Below are positions 1-8,597 of a DNA stretch of 33,497 nucleotides, piece after piece (within the stretch, counting starts at the first letter, position 1; each line of letters opens with the position of its first letter). Both the position numbers and the translations under genes were made by a program. Source of the stretch: an uncultured Arenicella sp. GTDB taxonomy: Bacteria; Pseudomonadota; Gammaproteobacteria; Arenicellales; Arenicellaceae. Below the pieces are notes generated by a model. That model saw only the letters and a program-made list of their open reading frames with translations. It had not been told where the DNA came from and did no database searches. Location of the stretch: contig CALJJR010000195.1 in NCBI GenBank assembly GCA_937973905.1, positions 1-33,497 of the forward strand, in the 5' to 3' direction.

Positions 1-1
1 C

Positions 2-847
2 ATATTGAACGTGTCGTTTCTGGTTCCCCAGATGCAACGTTTTCAAGGTGGATGTGCTGGCAATATTGCCTATAACTTGAAGATGCTCGGTGGCGATCCA
101 ATCATGATGGCGACGGTTGGCGAAGACTTTACACCCTACGCAAATTGGTTAAATGAGCATGGCTTCAATATGGATCATGTAACCACCATTGATGGTCAAT
201 TTACCGCGCAAGCATTTATCACGACCGATATCGACAATAATCAAATTAATGCGTTTCACCCGGGTGCAATGAATTTCGCACATCACAACAGTGTGAATGA
301 TGCTCAAGGATTAGAATTGGCCATCGTTGGGCCGGATGGTCGTGACGCAATGATTCAGCACAGCGCTCAACTCGCAGAAGCAGGCATTCCGTTCTTTTTT
401 GATCCCGGTCAGGGAATGCCCATGTTCGACGGCGCAGAACTCCTGACCTTTTTGGAGCAGGCTAACTACACTGTTCTAAATGACTATGAGAGTCAGTTGT
501 TACAGGATAAAACTGGCCTGTCTCTTGCAGAAGTCGCGGCCCAGGTAGAACTATTAATTGTCACGCGTGGCGCTGCGGGCTCAGAGATTTACCACAATGG
601 AACAATGGAACAAGTACCGAGCGCGCCGATCAGTAAGGCCGTGGACCCGACGGGCTGTGGGGATGCTTATCGTGCTGGTTTACTGTTTGGGGTTTCGAAA
701 GGCTTGGACTGGGTTACTTGCGGCAAGCTTGGCGCCTTGTGTGGCGCGATCAAAGTTGAGCACAGTGGTACTCAACAACATCAGTTCACTGTAGACGAGT
801 TTGCGGCGCGCTACCAAGAGTCATTCAACGAATCTTTTCCAAGCTAA
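2..847 (+). CDS. PfkB-family carbohydrate/nucleoside kinase, 5' truncated by window edge
   Basis: A ribokinase/PfkB-fold kinase that would phosphorylate a sugar or nucleoside with ATP in the cytoplasm; this subgroup is often annotated as adenosine kinase. The frame is open to the left edge (the codon before the TTG at 5 is ATA, giving I-L-N-V-S-F), so the TTG is not a real start and the N-terminal beta strand lies outside. Visible motifs are the Gly-rich substrate segment FQGGCAGNIAYNLKMLGG and the C-terminal anion-hole/catalytic signature DPTGCGDAYRAG, whose Asp is the catalytic base in the family. The stop is 13 bases before lgt, so the two may be cotranscribed. The family is firm; the substrate is not determined. 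Confidence 0.85.
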   Translation: MLNVSFLVPQMQRFQGGCAGNIAYNLKMLGGDPIMMATVGEDFTPYANWLNEHGFNMDHVTTIDGQFTAQAFITTDIDNNQINAFHPGAMNFAHHNSVNDAQGLELAIVGPDGRDAMIQHSAQLAEAGIPFFFDPGQGMPMFDGAELLTFLEQANYTVLNDYESQLLQDKTGLSLAEVAAQVELLIVTRGAAGSEIYHNGTMEQVPSAPISKAVDPTGCGDAYRAGLLFGVSKGLDWVTCGKLGALCGAIKVEHSGTQQHQFTVDEFAARYQESFNESFPS

Positions 848-860
848 GCAGAGCTGATCG

Positions 861-1646
861 ATGCTGCACCATCCCAATTTTGACCCAGTTGCTCTGAGCC
901 TCGGGCCGTTGGATGTGCATTGGTATGGTCTGATGTACGTGTTTGGTTTTCTAGGTGTTTACCTGCTCGGCAATCGACGCACCAAGCAATACCCTGATGC
1001 GGTACGTGGGGATTGGAATAGCGAACAGATCTCAGATTTAATATTTTATGGTGCGATTGGCGCTGTTGTCGGCGGCCGATTGGGATACGTATTATTTTAC
1101 AAACCCGGCGACTATCTAACTAACCCCTTGGAGATATTTTTTATTAACCAAGGCGGTATGTCGTTTCACGGTGGTCTCTTGGGTGTCATCGTTGCCTTGG
1201 TTTTATTCGCCCGTAAAGGCCAAAAAACATTATTAGACGTTGGTGATTTTGTTGCACCTATTGCCCCGATCGGTTTGTTCTTTGGCCGCATGGGGAACTT
1301 TATTAATCAAGAGCTGTGGGGAAAACCGACCGATTTGCCTTGGGGAATGGTGTTCACCACCGCGGACTCGCAGCCGCGACACCCCTCAATGTTGTACGAA
1401 GCGGCCTTAGAGGGATTGTTACTATTTGTCATTTTGTGGATTATCGGCCGACACAGGCGCGCTAGAGGGGTATTATCAGGGTTATTTCTCATTGGCTACG
1501 CCCTCGGCCGAATTGTGGTCGAATTCGTGCGCGTGCCTGACGCCCATCTTAACTATTTGTTATTTGACTGGGTCACTATGGGGCACTTGCTAAGCTTGCC
1601 GATGCTAATGTTAGGGGCGTATTTAGTAATTCGCGCCCGCCATTGA
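861..1646 (+). CDS. lgt: Prolipoprotein diacylglyceryl transferase
   Basis: Inner-membrane enzyme that moves diacylglycerol from phosphatidylglycerol to the lipobox cysteine of prolipoproteins, the first step of lipoprotein maturation. The 261-residue product has about seven hydrophobic segments, the family signature GRMGNFINQELWG near residue 140, a GGMSFHGG segment carrying the conserved His, and RHPSMLYEA just after. The ATG start gives the usual N-terminus with an HWYG motif soon after. It follows the kinase by 13 bases. Lnt, the last enzyme of the same pathway, is encoded 750 bases downstream, and many lipoprotein genes are in this window. Confidence 0.97.
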   Translation: MLHHPNFDPVALSLGPLDVHWYGLMYVFGFLGVYLLGNRRTKQYPDAVRGDWNSEQISDLIFYGAIGAVVGGRLGYVLFYKPGDYLTNPLEIFFINQGGMSFHGGLLGVIVALVLFARKGQKTLLDVGDFVAPIAPIGLFFGRMGNFINQELWGKPTDLPWGMVFTTADSQPRHPSMLYEAALEGLLLFVILWIIGRHRRARGVLSGLFLIGYALGRIVVEFVRVPDAHLNYLLFDWVTMGHLLSLPMLMLGAYLVIRARH

Positions 1647-1665
1647 TACTGAAAGAGGTGATTTT

Positions 1666-2307
1666 ATGAAAACAACTTTCTCCACTACTCGCGTTACTTA
1701 TCGCATTACGACAGCAATCGCTGTTGTGCTTGCCGCACTGGTGATGAGCTCACCTGCCCACGCCATTAAAAAATGCAAAGATGCGGACGGCAAAATGCAT
1801 TACGGCGATACTGCGGTTGAGGAATGTGAGAACTCTAAAGTCACAACCTTGACTGATCGTGGTTTTGTAAAAGAAGAAGAGGAAGCTCCTAAGACTGACG
1901 AGCAGATTCGTTCTGAAGCTGAAGAGTTGGCGCTTATCGAGCGCGAGCAGCGTGAAAAAACTGAAGCCGAAGAAGAGAAGCGTCGCATCCTCAGTATTTA
2001 TGAAAGGGAAGAAGACATCGATCGTCAACGCGACAACCAGGTTCGATCAGTGCAAAGTAATATTGACGTGCACGAGTCTTACCTCAATAACATGGAAAAA
2101 CGCGTAGCCAGGTTTAAGCAAAAGCTGGCCGAGACCGACAATAAAGTACTCAAAGGTCAACTTGAAGAAAGCATCGCACAATCCAAAACTCGAATGGAAG
2201 AATACTCCTTGCAACTCGAATCATTAGAGCAACAAAAAGCCGAGATATTGGAACGGTTTAAAAAGGAAAAAGAAACGTATTTAGCGCTGAAAAACGAAGC
2301 AGGTTAG
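1666..2307 (+). CDS. Periplasmic DUF4124 coiled-coil protein
   Basis: A 213-residue protein of unknown function. A signal peptide is clear (hydrophobic stretch at about residues 15-33, ending SSPAHA), so it should be exported. The mature N-terminus IKKCKDADGKMHYGDTA matches the short DUF4124 pattern (K-C-x-D-x-x-G-x-x-x-Y-x-D), with a second Cys about 17 residues later that could form a disulfide. From about residue 60 to the end it is a charged, Glu/Lys/Gln-rich predicted coiled coil. AGAGGTG sits 6 bases before the ATG as a good ribosome site. It lies between lgt and lnt, but no lipobox is present, so it is not itself a lipoprotein. Confidence 0.8.
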   Translation: MKTTFSTTRVTYRITTAIAVVLAALVMSSPAHAIKKCKDADGKMHYGDTAVEECENSKVTTLTDRGFVKEEEEAPKTDEQIRSEAEELALIEREQREKTEAEEEKRRILSIYEREEDIDRQRDNQVRSVQSNIDVHESYLNNMEKRVARFKQKLAETDNKVLKGQLEESIAQSKTRMEEYSLQLESLEQQKAEILERFKKEKETYLALKNEAG

Positions 2308-2395
2308 CAGTCCACCACTCAAGTAAGCGGCGCCGCTATTTCCAAAATCCCATCATCATTAGGCTACTAACTTTGGGGCTAGTAAAACGCAAACA

Positions 2396-3895
2396 ATGAA
2401 TGTACGGGAGCCAGTACGGCTGCTCATCGCGTTGGTCGCCGGCGCTAGTTGTGTCGCTGCATTTGCACCGCTGGGATATTGGTGGTTGGTGTGGCCATCG
2501 TTATTCACCCTTTTATGGCTGCACGCCGATCTTGAGCCGGGAGCCGCATTCCGATTAGGTTATGCCTGGGGGATGGGGCTGTATCTAGCTGGCATCTCTT
2601 GGATTTACGTCTCGCTGCATGTTTATGGCGGCATGCCTTTATGGATGGGGTCTATCGCTGTTTTGTTGTTCTCCAGTGTATTGGCGTTATTTGTGGCAGC
2701 ACCGCTTTCTCTTGCGGCCGTCATCGCTCCAGCTAATTCTCAATTTTGCGGATCTCGTCTTATCGTTGTAAGTGCCCTTTGGGTCGTGTTTGAGTGGGGC
2801 AAGAGTTGGGTATTAACTGGGTTTCCCTGGCTTGATCTTGGGTACACGCAAACGCCTTCCTTCTTGTTTGCGTTGGCGCCAGTAGGTGGTGTGTACCTCA
2901 TTAGTACGTATCTATTGTGTTCTACTGCCTCGTTGGTATTTGTTTGCCGCTCGTCAGCACATCGATTGCGCGCTGCCTTTATTCTAGCCCCGATGATTTT
3001 AATTGCGGTGGCGTCCAACTTGCTCACGAGTGTTGAGTGGTCTAAGCCGGTTGGTCAGCCCGTGCAAATAGGCGTTGTGCAACCGAATACCGCCATTGAG
3101 ACCAAATGGCAGCCTGAGTATCGCGACCGTACAATGCAGCGTTTGGCCTCTCTAACGGCGGAACTGGCTAGTGATCAGGGTCGTGCAGCGGAATTGGTAG
3201 TGTGGCCCGAAACAGCGCTTGCGCTCTACTATCAACAAACTGATCGAAAATTTTGGCAGGACCTTTTACCCAGCAACACTTCTCTGCTTACTGGCTTGGT
3301 TGATAGTCCAGACTACGAGCAAAGCTATAACGCGGCGCTTTTGGTATGCCAAGGCGAGCACCAACTTTACCGCAAACGACATTTAGTACCCTTCGGCGAA
3401 TACCTGCCGCTTAGATTTTTATTTAATTGGGTATTGGAATATCTGGAATTGCCCATGTCCGATTTTTCATCTTGGTCTGAGCGCCAAACGCTTGATTGCG
3501 GCGAAAATTTGAAAATCGGTCTATCTATTTGTTATGAAGATGCCTTTGCAGGCGAGCATCGCAGGTTTAATGCTGATTCGACGCTACTCGTAAATATCAG
3601 TGAAGACGCGTGGTTTGGTGATTCTCTAGCGCCTTGGCAGCGTTTACAGATGGCGCAAATGCGGGCCTACGAGTTGGCTCGCCCGATGGTGCGAAGTGCC
3701 AATTCGGGGCCATCTGCAATCATTAGCGAGGCTGGTGAAGTGCTGGTTGAAACGCCGCAGTTTGAGGCTGCCACCATCAATCAAACGGTGCAACCCAGAA
3801 CAGGTGACACACCGTTTAGCCGATTTGGTAATTGGATTGTCTGGCTCGCTTTAGCGGTCGCGCTCGGCTTGGCGGGCTTGCGAATAAAACGCTAG
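2396..3895 (+). CDS. lnt: Apolipoprotein N-acyltransferase
   Basis: Inner-membrane enzyme that adds the third acyl chain to the N-terminal cysteine of lipoproteins, which allows their sorting by Lol. The 499-residue protein has an N-terminal half of about six membrane segments, a periplasmic nitrilase-like domain from about residue 220, and a final membrane segment (residues 475-495). The nitrilase triad can be placed at Glu272 (VVWPETA), Lys327 (LYRKRHLVPFGEY) and Cys379 (SICYEDAF), the spacing expected for the family. Its ATG follows an 88-base gap after the DUF4124 gene, with no strong ribosome site. It converges on prc. Confidence 0.97.
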   Translation: MNVREPVRLLIALVAGASCVAAFAPLGYWWLVWPSLFTLLWLHADLEPGAAFRLGYAWGMGLYLAGISWIYVSLHVYGGMPLWMGSIAVLLFSSVLALFVAAPLSLAAVIAPANSQFCGSRLIVVSALWVVFEWGKSWVLTGFPWLDLGYTQTPSFLFALAPVGGVYLISTYLLCSTASLVFVCRSSAHRLRAAFILAPMILIAVASNLLTSVEWSKPVGQPVQIGVVQPNTAIETKWQPEYRDRTMQRLASLTAELASDQGRAAELVVWPETALALYYQQTDRKFWQDLLPSNTSLLTGLVDSPDYEQSYNAALLVCQGEHQLYRKRHLVPFGEYLPLRFLFNWVLEYLELPMSDFSSWSERQTLDCGENLKIGLSICYEDAFAGEHRRFNADSTLLVNISEDAWFGDSLAPWQRLQMAQMRAYELARPMVRSANSGPSAIISEAGEVLVETPQFEAATINQTVQPRTGDTPFSRFGNWIVWLALAVALGLAGLRIKR

Positions 3896-3932
3896 GGCGA
3901 AGACCAATCGATCATCACCCTTGGTTTTCTGT

Positions 3933-6095
3933 TTAATTGGTAGCAGTCTCTGTTCCAGCCGTCGCAGCCGTTTGTTGCGTGATCATTGAGTTTTTCCACG
4001 CGATAGCATCGTTTAGTACTCGCGCTGCTTCAGTATGGTAAACCACGTTCCAATGCTCGTCTTCTCCCGGCAAGGGGTTGTCAGAGCGGGTTTCACTCGT
4101 AACTGACTCTAAGCCCAGGGAGGCACGATAGGCGTTGAGCTGATCAATCGATTCTTGCTCGAGTTGATCGCGCGTTGCTTTACGCTCCTTTAAGTTTAAT
4201 GACAATTCCTTGATATCTTTGTTCCGGGCGATGCGTTGTGAGTTTTGGCGCAGCAATTCAAAGGCCGGAGATTTTTCTGAACGTTGTACGTGCTGTGAAC
4301 CAACTGCTTGAATTTTATCTACGGGTATAGAGCTTGATTCATACTTTGCTGCCGCCGTTTGCGACCAAGGCAATGCGTTGTCGTAAGAGCGCTCACCAAA
4401 CTCTTCGTCTTCTTCTCCTGAATTTAACACGATGTCAGGCATCACACCTTTGTACTGAGTGCTGCCGCCATTGACGCGGAAGAATTTTGCCGTGGTAAAT
4501 TTAATTTGGCTTTCATGCTCGACCTTATTGCCGTAGCGCAGTGGCGCTACGCGCTGCACTGTGCCTTTGCCGAAGCTGCGCTCCCCAACGATGATCGCTC
4601 GACCATAGTCTTGCAGGGCAGCAGCGAAAATCTCTGAAGCAGATGCGCTGTATCGATCGATAAGCACTACCATGGGGCCATCGTAGGCCACCGCATTGTG
4701 CTTATCACGCAGCACTGAGCGCTTGCCATTTTGCTGCAATACTTGCACCACCGGTCCTTGCGGTATGAACAAGCCAGTTAAATTTATAGCCTCGTTCAAA
4801 TAGCCACCACCATTGCCGCGAAGATCAATAATCAATCCCTCAGAATCAGATTCATTGACCTCTTCAAGCAACTTGCCAACGTCGTGCGCAGTGGCCGTAT
4901 ATTTAGTGCCAGACTTCGCTTGCCCCGAGTTGGAGTAGAAAGATGGAATGCTAATCACCGAATACTTTTTGATATCGTCGCCTTCGGGTAGCTCAACGGA
5001 GCTGAGCTGTGCAGCTTGGTCTTCAAGTTGAATCACATCTCGTACAAACTCAACACGTTCAGGTGGCGAACCAGGTACGGCGCCTTCTTCTTCAATATCA
5101 AGCTTTACTTTGGTGCCTTTGTCGCCGCGAATCATTTTAACCACGTCCATCAAGCGCCAACCGATCACATTGATCATGTCTTCATCTTCCTGACCAACGG
5201 CGATAATTTTGTCCTCTTCGCCAAGCAAGCCGCTGCGTTCCGCGGGTCCGCCTGGAAGAATACGGTTGACCACGGTGTAATCATCTTTGGATTGCAGCGC
5301 AGCGCCGATGCCTTCAAGAGATAAGGACATGCTGATACGGAAATTTTCAGCTGTAAGATCCGACATGTATTGGGTATGCGGGCCGACTTCTCGCGCATAG
5401 GCGTTCATAAACCATTCGAACACTTCATCAGCTTTGAGCTGATAGATCACGTCCCGCTGACGTTGGTAGCGCCGCGCTAAGTTCTCTCTAATCTGCTCCA
5501 GCTCGGTTTCTGCCATCAGCTGTTGCAAGGTGTCGTTCTTAATGCGCTTGCGCCATGTCTCATCCAGCTCAATCTGATCTTGAGCCCAGGTGAAACTGTC
5601 ACGGTCGATATTGATGCTTTCTTGCGCTTCAAAATCAAAGTCGGTTTTTATGAGCGCCATGATTTTTTCAGTGCGATCATCAAGACGCTGTCGGTATATT
5701 TTAAAAATGTCGAACGCCAGTTCTGCGTCGCGTTTCTTCAGCAGATCATCAATTTTGTAACGGTACGGCTCGAGCTCATCAATATCTTCTTGTGTGAAGT
5801 AAGTCTTGTTGGGGTCTAAGAGATCGAGATAGCTGTCCAATGTGCGTGCAGAATATTCATCGTCTAATTCATTAGGCGTGTAGTGTTGGAGACGAAGATG
5901 GTAGAGGGTTTGATAGATATCTTCCCTGAGCTCGTCATTCATTGTGAGCTGTGCGCTCGGCACGTCAATGACTTCAGCATGGCTGACCTTTACCTGACCA
6001 ATCAAACCAACTAAACCAACAACGCCAAACAGCGCAAGCGAGGCACATAAAGTCGTGGTTTTACTTGCGCGGCAGGCCATACTTGAAAACGTCAT
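3933..6095 (-). CDS. prc: Tail-specific (C-terminal processing) protease
   Basis: Periplasmic S41 protease that cuts proteins from exposed C-termini; in E. coli Prc processes FtsI and degrades peptidoglycan hydrolases with its adaptor NlpI. The 720-residue length fits Prc rather than the shorter CtpA group. It has an N-terminal signal/anchor (hydrophobic residues about 17-40), a helical region, a PDZ domain near residues 250-350 (LEGIGAAL, then GPAERSGLL) and the catalytic domain. Ser485 (SASASEIFAAALQDYG) and Lys510 (SFGKGTVQ) are 25 residues apart, exactly as Ser452/Lys477 in E. coli. It is transcribed divergently from the ZapG-like gene across a 394-base gap. Confidence 0.96.
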   Translation of the reverse strand: MTFSSMACRASKTTTLCASLALFGVVGLVGLIGQVKVSHAEVIDVPSAQLTMNDELREDIYQTLYHLRLQHYTPNELDDEYSARTLDSYLDLLDPNKTYFTQEDIDELEPYRYKIDDLLKKRDAELAFDIFKIYRQRLDDRTEKIMALIKTDFDFEAQESINIDRDSFTWAQDQIELDETWRKRIKNDTLQQLMAETELEQIRENLARRYQRQRDVIYQLKADEVFEWFMNAYAREVGPHTQYMSDLTAENFRISMSLSLEGIGAALQSKDDYTVVNRILPGGPAERSGLLGEEDKIIAVGQEDEDMINVIGWRLMDVVKMIRGDKGTKVKLDIEEEGAVPGSPPERVEFVRDVIQLEDQAAQLSSVELPEGDDIKKYSVISIPSFYSNSGQAKSGTKYTATAHDVGKLLEEVNESDSEGLIIDLRGNGGGYLNEAINLTGLFIPQGPVVQVLQQNGKRSVLRDKHNAVAYDGPMVVLIDRYSASASEIFAAALQDYGRAIIVGERSFGKGTVQRVAPLRYGNKVEHESQIKFTTAKFFRVNGGSTQYKGVMPDIVLNSGEEDEEFGERSYDNALPWSQTAAAKYESSSIPVDKIQAVGSQHVQRSEKSPAFELLRQNSQRIARNKDIKELSLNLKERKATRDQLEQESIDQLNAYRASLGLESVTSETRSDNPLPGEDEHWNVVYHTEAARVLNDAIAWKNSMITQQTAATAGTETATN

Positions 6096-6489
6096 AATTC
6101 TGTAATCCCCTAGGGTCTCTTCTGATTTAGTCTTTACTTGAGAGTTGTTGCTTTGTACTCGTTTGTCGATATCGCCGTAAAGAGTTATCTAACTGTGTTC
6201 TAAATAAACTCGAAACAAGCGCCTCGCAAGCGCTGCAACTGTTAAGAAGTGCAAAAATTTGGTTATCTCTGCGCATCTCTCGCGTAGTCATGATTAGTAT
6301 AGATCATATAAAAACATGGGTTAAAAATTCGTGGCCTAAAATTAATTCGCTGACTTTTCAGGATTTATCATCAAACACTGGGTTTTTAACTTAGCCATGA
6401 TAGACTGCTGGCCGCTCTGAGAGAGTGAGCTTTTTACAAACCTCCTCCTATCCTGCACTACAACCCTGCATAACAACTTGTATTAAATA
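6096..6489. other. Divergent intergenic region between prc and the ZapG-like gene
   Basis: About 390 AT-rich bases that must hold the promoters of both flanking genes. I find no open frame with a ribosome site and no RNA gene. A TATACT hexamer on the minus strand (within 6296-6305) could be a -10 for prc, but no good -35 lies 16-18 bases upstream, so I do not call a promoter. The 50 bases before the ZapG-like ATG are CT-rich and lack a Shine-Dalgarno sequence. Confidence 0.5.
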
Positions 6490-7107
6490 ATGACCGAGAC
6501 AAATCTTATTCCCTTACTGCTTATCTTCACCGGTGGCGTATTTAGTGGCATTGTATTGACATTGCTGTTCAATAAATTACGCAGTGGGAGCGCTTCACCC
6601 GAGACCGTAAAGCGCGAACTCGAAGAGTACCAAAAACAAGTTGAATCTCATTTTGATGAGACTTCCGATAAATTTAAGGCGATGGCCGAGCAGTATAAGG
6701 ATTTATATCAACACCTCTCGGTAGGTGCGACTACCTTATGCCGCCCTGAACACGTTGTTGCCGGCTTGACCGATGAGAGCGATCCGCTGCAAAGCTCGCC
6801 AAAAGCAATAGCAGCGAAGCCTGAGCCTAAAAAGGGCGATGCTGAAAAGGAAGATAAAAAACCAGTCCGAGACAGTGCAAAGAATAGCGCTGATAAATCC
6901 GCTGGTTCTGCCACTAAAGCCAAGGCGTCGGCGGATAAACCCGCCCCGGCAAAAGACGGACCGGCAACAGCGAAGGGTACAGACAGTGATGTGGCTAAGA
7001 AGGCCAAGTCAGAACCGTCTAAATCAGCAAGCGCAGCTCAAGATAAGGGCGCAAAACAGCCAAATCCGGCATCTCAAGACAAGGCTAAAGCAGCAGGGTC
7101 AAAGTAG
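6490..7107 (+). CDS. zapG: ZapG/YhcB-like (DUF1043) membrane protein with long Lys/Ala-rich tail
   Basis: YhcB (ZapG) is an inner-membrane protein that ties cell division to envelope growth in E. coli. Here residues 7-25 form a single membrane segment with a GGVFSGI motif, followed by a coiled coil (about 35-75) and the conserved DUF1043 ending around DLYQHLSVGATTLC. E. coli YhcB is about 130 residues; this protein has 205, the extra being a disordered tail (about 95-205) rich in Lys, Ala, Ser, Pro and Asp. Prc is divergent and xthA converges on it. The family call is good; the tail is unexplained. Confidence 0.82.
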   Translation: MTETNLIPLLLIFTGGVFSGIVLTLLFNKLRSGSASPETVKRELEEYQKQVESHFDETSDKFKAMAEQYKDLYQHLSVGATTLCRPEHVVAGLTDESDPLQSSPKAIAAKPEPKKGDAEKEDKKPVRDSAKNSADKSAGSATKAKASADKPAPAKDGPATAKGTDSDVAKKAKSEPSKSASAAQDKGAKQPNPASQDKAKAAGSK

Positions 7108-7149
7108 AGTGGTGTTGCTACTGACCTGCGGTCGGAGCTCCAGGTAGGT

Positions 7150-7950
7150 TCAAGCGGCGGCTTTATCGCTGACGGTTGGCTTGTAACTTGCGATCACGGG
7201 TGTGTGGTCAGAGGGTCGTTCTCGTTGCCTTGGAGTTTCGTCTATACGGCAGGTTTCTGCTAAGTCGAGGCTCGCTGAGGAAGAGAGGATTAGGTCGATG
7301 CGTAAGCCTTCATTGGCACGATAGCCGCCACCGCGATAATCCCACCAAGAAAACAGATCGCCTTGCGAATTGAAATGACGAAACGTGTCGTATAAGCCTT
7401 CAGCCATCAAGTTCTGAAGCATCAGGCGTTCGACCGCGCTGCAGTGAATTTTGCCACGCCATTTAGCCGGGTCATGCACATCCAAATCACTCGGCGTGAT
7501 ATTGAAGTCGCCAACCAATATTACTTTCTCATGCGCAGCAAGATCGCTTCTCATCGCGCGCTGCAGATGGGCAAACCATTGCTGTTTGTAAGCGAATTTC
7601 TCCGAGCCCAGTTCTTGTCCATTCGGTACGTAGACATTGACGATCTTAATGCCCTCGTAAGTGCCGCTGATATACCGTCGTTGTGGGTCTTCAAAGCCTG
7701 GTAAGTCAGTGACCACGTTGTCTAATTTTGCTTTGCTTAGAATGGCGACACCGTTATAGGTTTTTTGGCCAGTGAAAACGCTGTGGTAGCCAATCGCTTC
7801 GAATTCCGCGCTGGGGAATTCTTCATCGGTCATTTTAAGCTCTTGGAGGCACAGCAGGTCGACCGGGTTCTTGTTCAACCATTCCAATACGTGCTCCAGA
7901 CGAACCCGCAGCGAGTTGACGTTCCAACTCGCTATTTCAATGGTGTTCAA
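7150..7950 (-). CDS. xthA: Exodeoxyribonuclease III
   Basis: A Mg2+-dependent AP endonuclease and 3'-5' exonuclease of base excision repair. The 266-residue sequence begins with the normal N-terminus (IASWNVNSLRVRL, with catalytic-site Asn10), has the metal-binding Glu37 in LCLQELKM, then YVPNG, GDFNITPSDLDVHDP, RIDLILSS and the C-terminal SDHTPV carrying the catalytic His. The start is TTG; no in-frame ATG fits the family. It lies 2 bases after the stop of the upstream DUF4124-glutaredoxin gene, so translation is probably coupled. MutM, another oxidative base-repair enzyme, is encoded elsewhere in this window. Confidence 0.96.
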   Translation of the reverse strand: MNTIEIASWNVNSLRVRLEHVLEWLNKNPVDLLCLQELKMTDEEFPSAEFEAIGYHSVFTGQKTYNGVAILSKAKLDNVVTDLPGFEDPQRRYISGTYEGIKIVNVYVPNGQELGSEKFAYKQQWFAHLQRAMRSDLAAHEKVILVGDFNITPSDLDVHDPAKWRGKIHCSAVERLMLQNLMAEGLYDTFRHFNSQGDLFSWWDYRGGGYRANEGLRIDLILSSSASLDLAETCRIDETPRQRERPSDHTPVIASYKPTVSDKAAA

Positions 7951-7952
7951 GG

Positions 7953-8489
7953 TTACGAACCGGAACTATCTTGATCTAAATCGGCTTGCTCAGCATCGTC
8001 TGCATCTGCATCTGCATCTGGCGCTGGAGCTTCAACCTTGGTGGGCACACCCGCTTCTTGCAGGGTACGGATTAAGGTGCTATCGGTAAAATCATTGACG
8101 TAGCGACTCCCCACTTTAAGAGCAGGTGCCGCGATGGCTTCACCAATACTAAGTATTTCCGCTTGAATATCCTTATTCAGCAAAGATTCTTCTGAAAACG
8201 GCACTTCCAGCTGTCGTAAACGCAGCAACAACATCTCACAACTGTCGCAATCGTCGACCGTGTAGACCACAACCGGTACTGCTTCTGCCGGTTCGGTTTG
8301 CGCAGCAACCGTTCCAGAACTGTTGATGGTGCTTTCTTCCAGCACTTTTGCATTATTTGGCGGTGGCGTGTCTTGGTAGGAGATATTGCCGTCGGCGTCG
8401 ACCCATTTATAGAGTTTTCCAGCCGTTACTTGGGTGCTCACACTGACAATAAGCAGTAGTAAGCCACATATTTGGAGCAGTGCTTTCAT
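7953..8489 (-). CDS. Exported DUF4124-glutaredoxin fusion protein
   Basis: Two small domains are joined here. After a signal peptide (KALLQICGLLLLIVSVSTQVTA) comes a DUF4124 segment, KLYKWVDADGNISYQDTPPP, and then a glutaredoxin-like domain from about residue 75 with a CxxC active site (DDCDSCEML) and a cis-Pro motif (AAPALKVG). A thiol-disulfide role in the periplasm is inferred, not shown. The last 20 residues are Asp/Ala-rich. I chose the ATG at 8489; an in-frame ATG at 8534 would place 15 extra residues before the signal peptide, and neither start has a strong ribosome site. It lies between lysA and xthA in a minus-strand run. Confidence 0.78.
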   Translation of the reverse strand: MKALLQICGLLLLIVSVSTQVTAGKLYKWVDADGNISYQDTPPPNNAKVLEESTINSSGTVAAQTEPAEAVPVVVYTVDDCDSCEMLLLRLRQLEVPFSEESLLNKDIQAEILSIGEAIAAPALKVGSRYVNDFTDSTLIRTLQEAGVPTKVEAPAPDADADADDAEQADLDQDSSGS

Positions 8490-8597
8490 AAAAGTACGGG
8501 TTAGGCGTGGGTTGATTTGCGATATTTGCATCAATTAATAGCTCAGATGCCGACAAATTGCCAGCCTCTATGCTGGTCTTTAACACCAGCTTTCATT

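Noticed and set aside
5-7. TTG at the left edge as start of the PfkB-type kinase
   Set aside because: The preceding codon is open and the sequence I-L-N-V-S-F belongs to the interior of the family; the gene is cut by the window.
2326-2337. AGCGGCGCCGCT palindrome between the DUF4124 gene and lnt
   Set aside because: A 12-base GC palindrome without loop or flanking signals could be chance or a restriction-type site; nothing supports a function.
3903-3940. Possible terminator between the convergent lnt and prc genes (ACCAA...TTGGT followed by TTTCT)
   Set aside because: A 5-bp, AT-containing stem with a 14-base loop is too weak to call.
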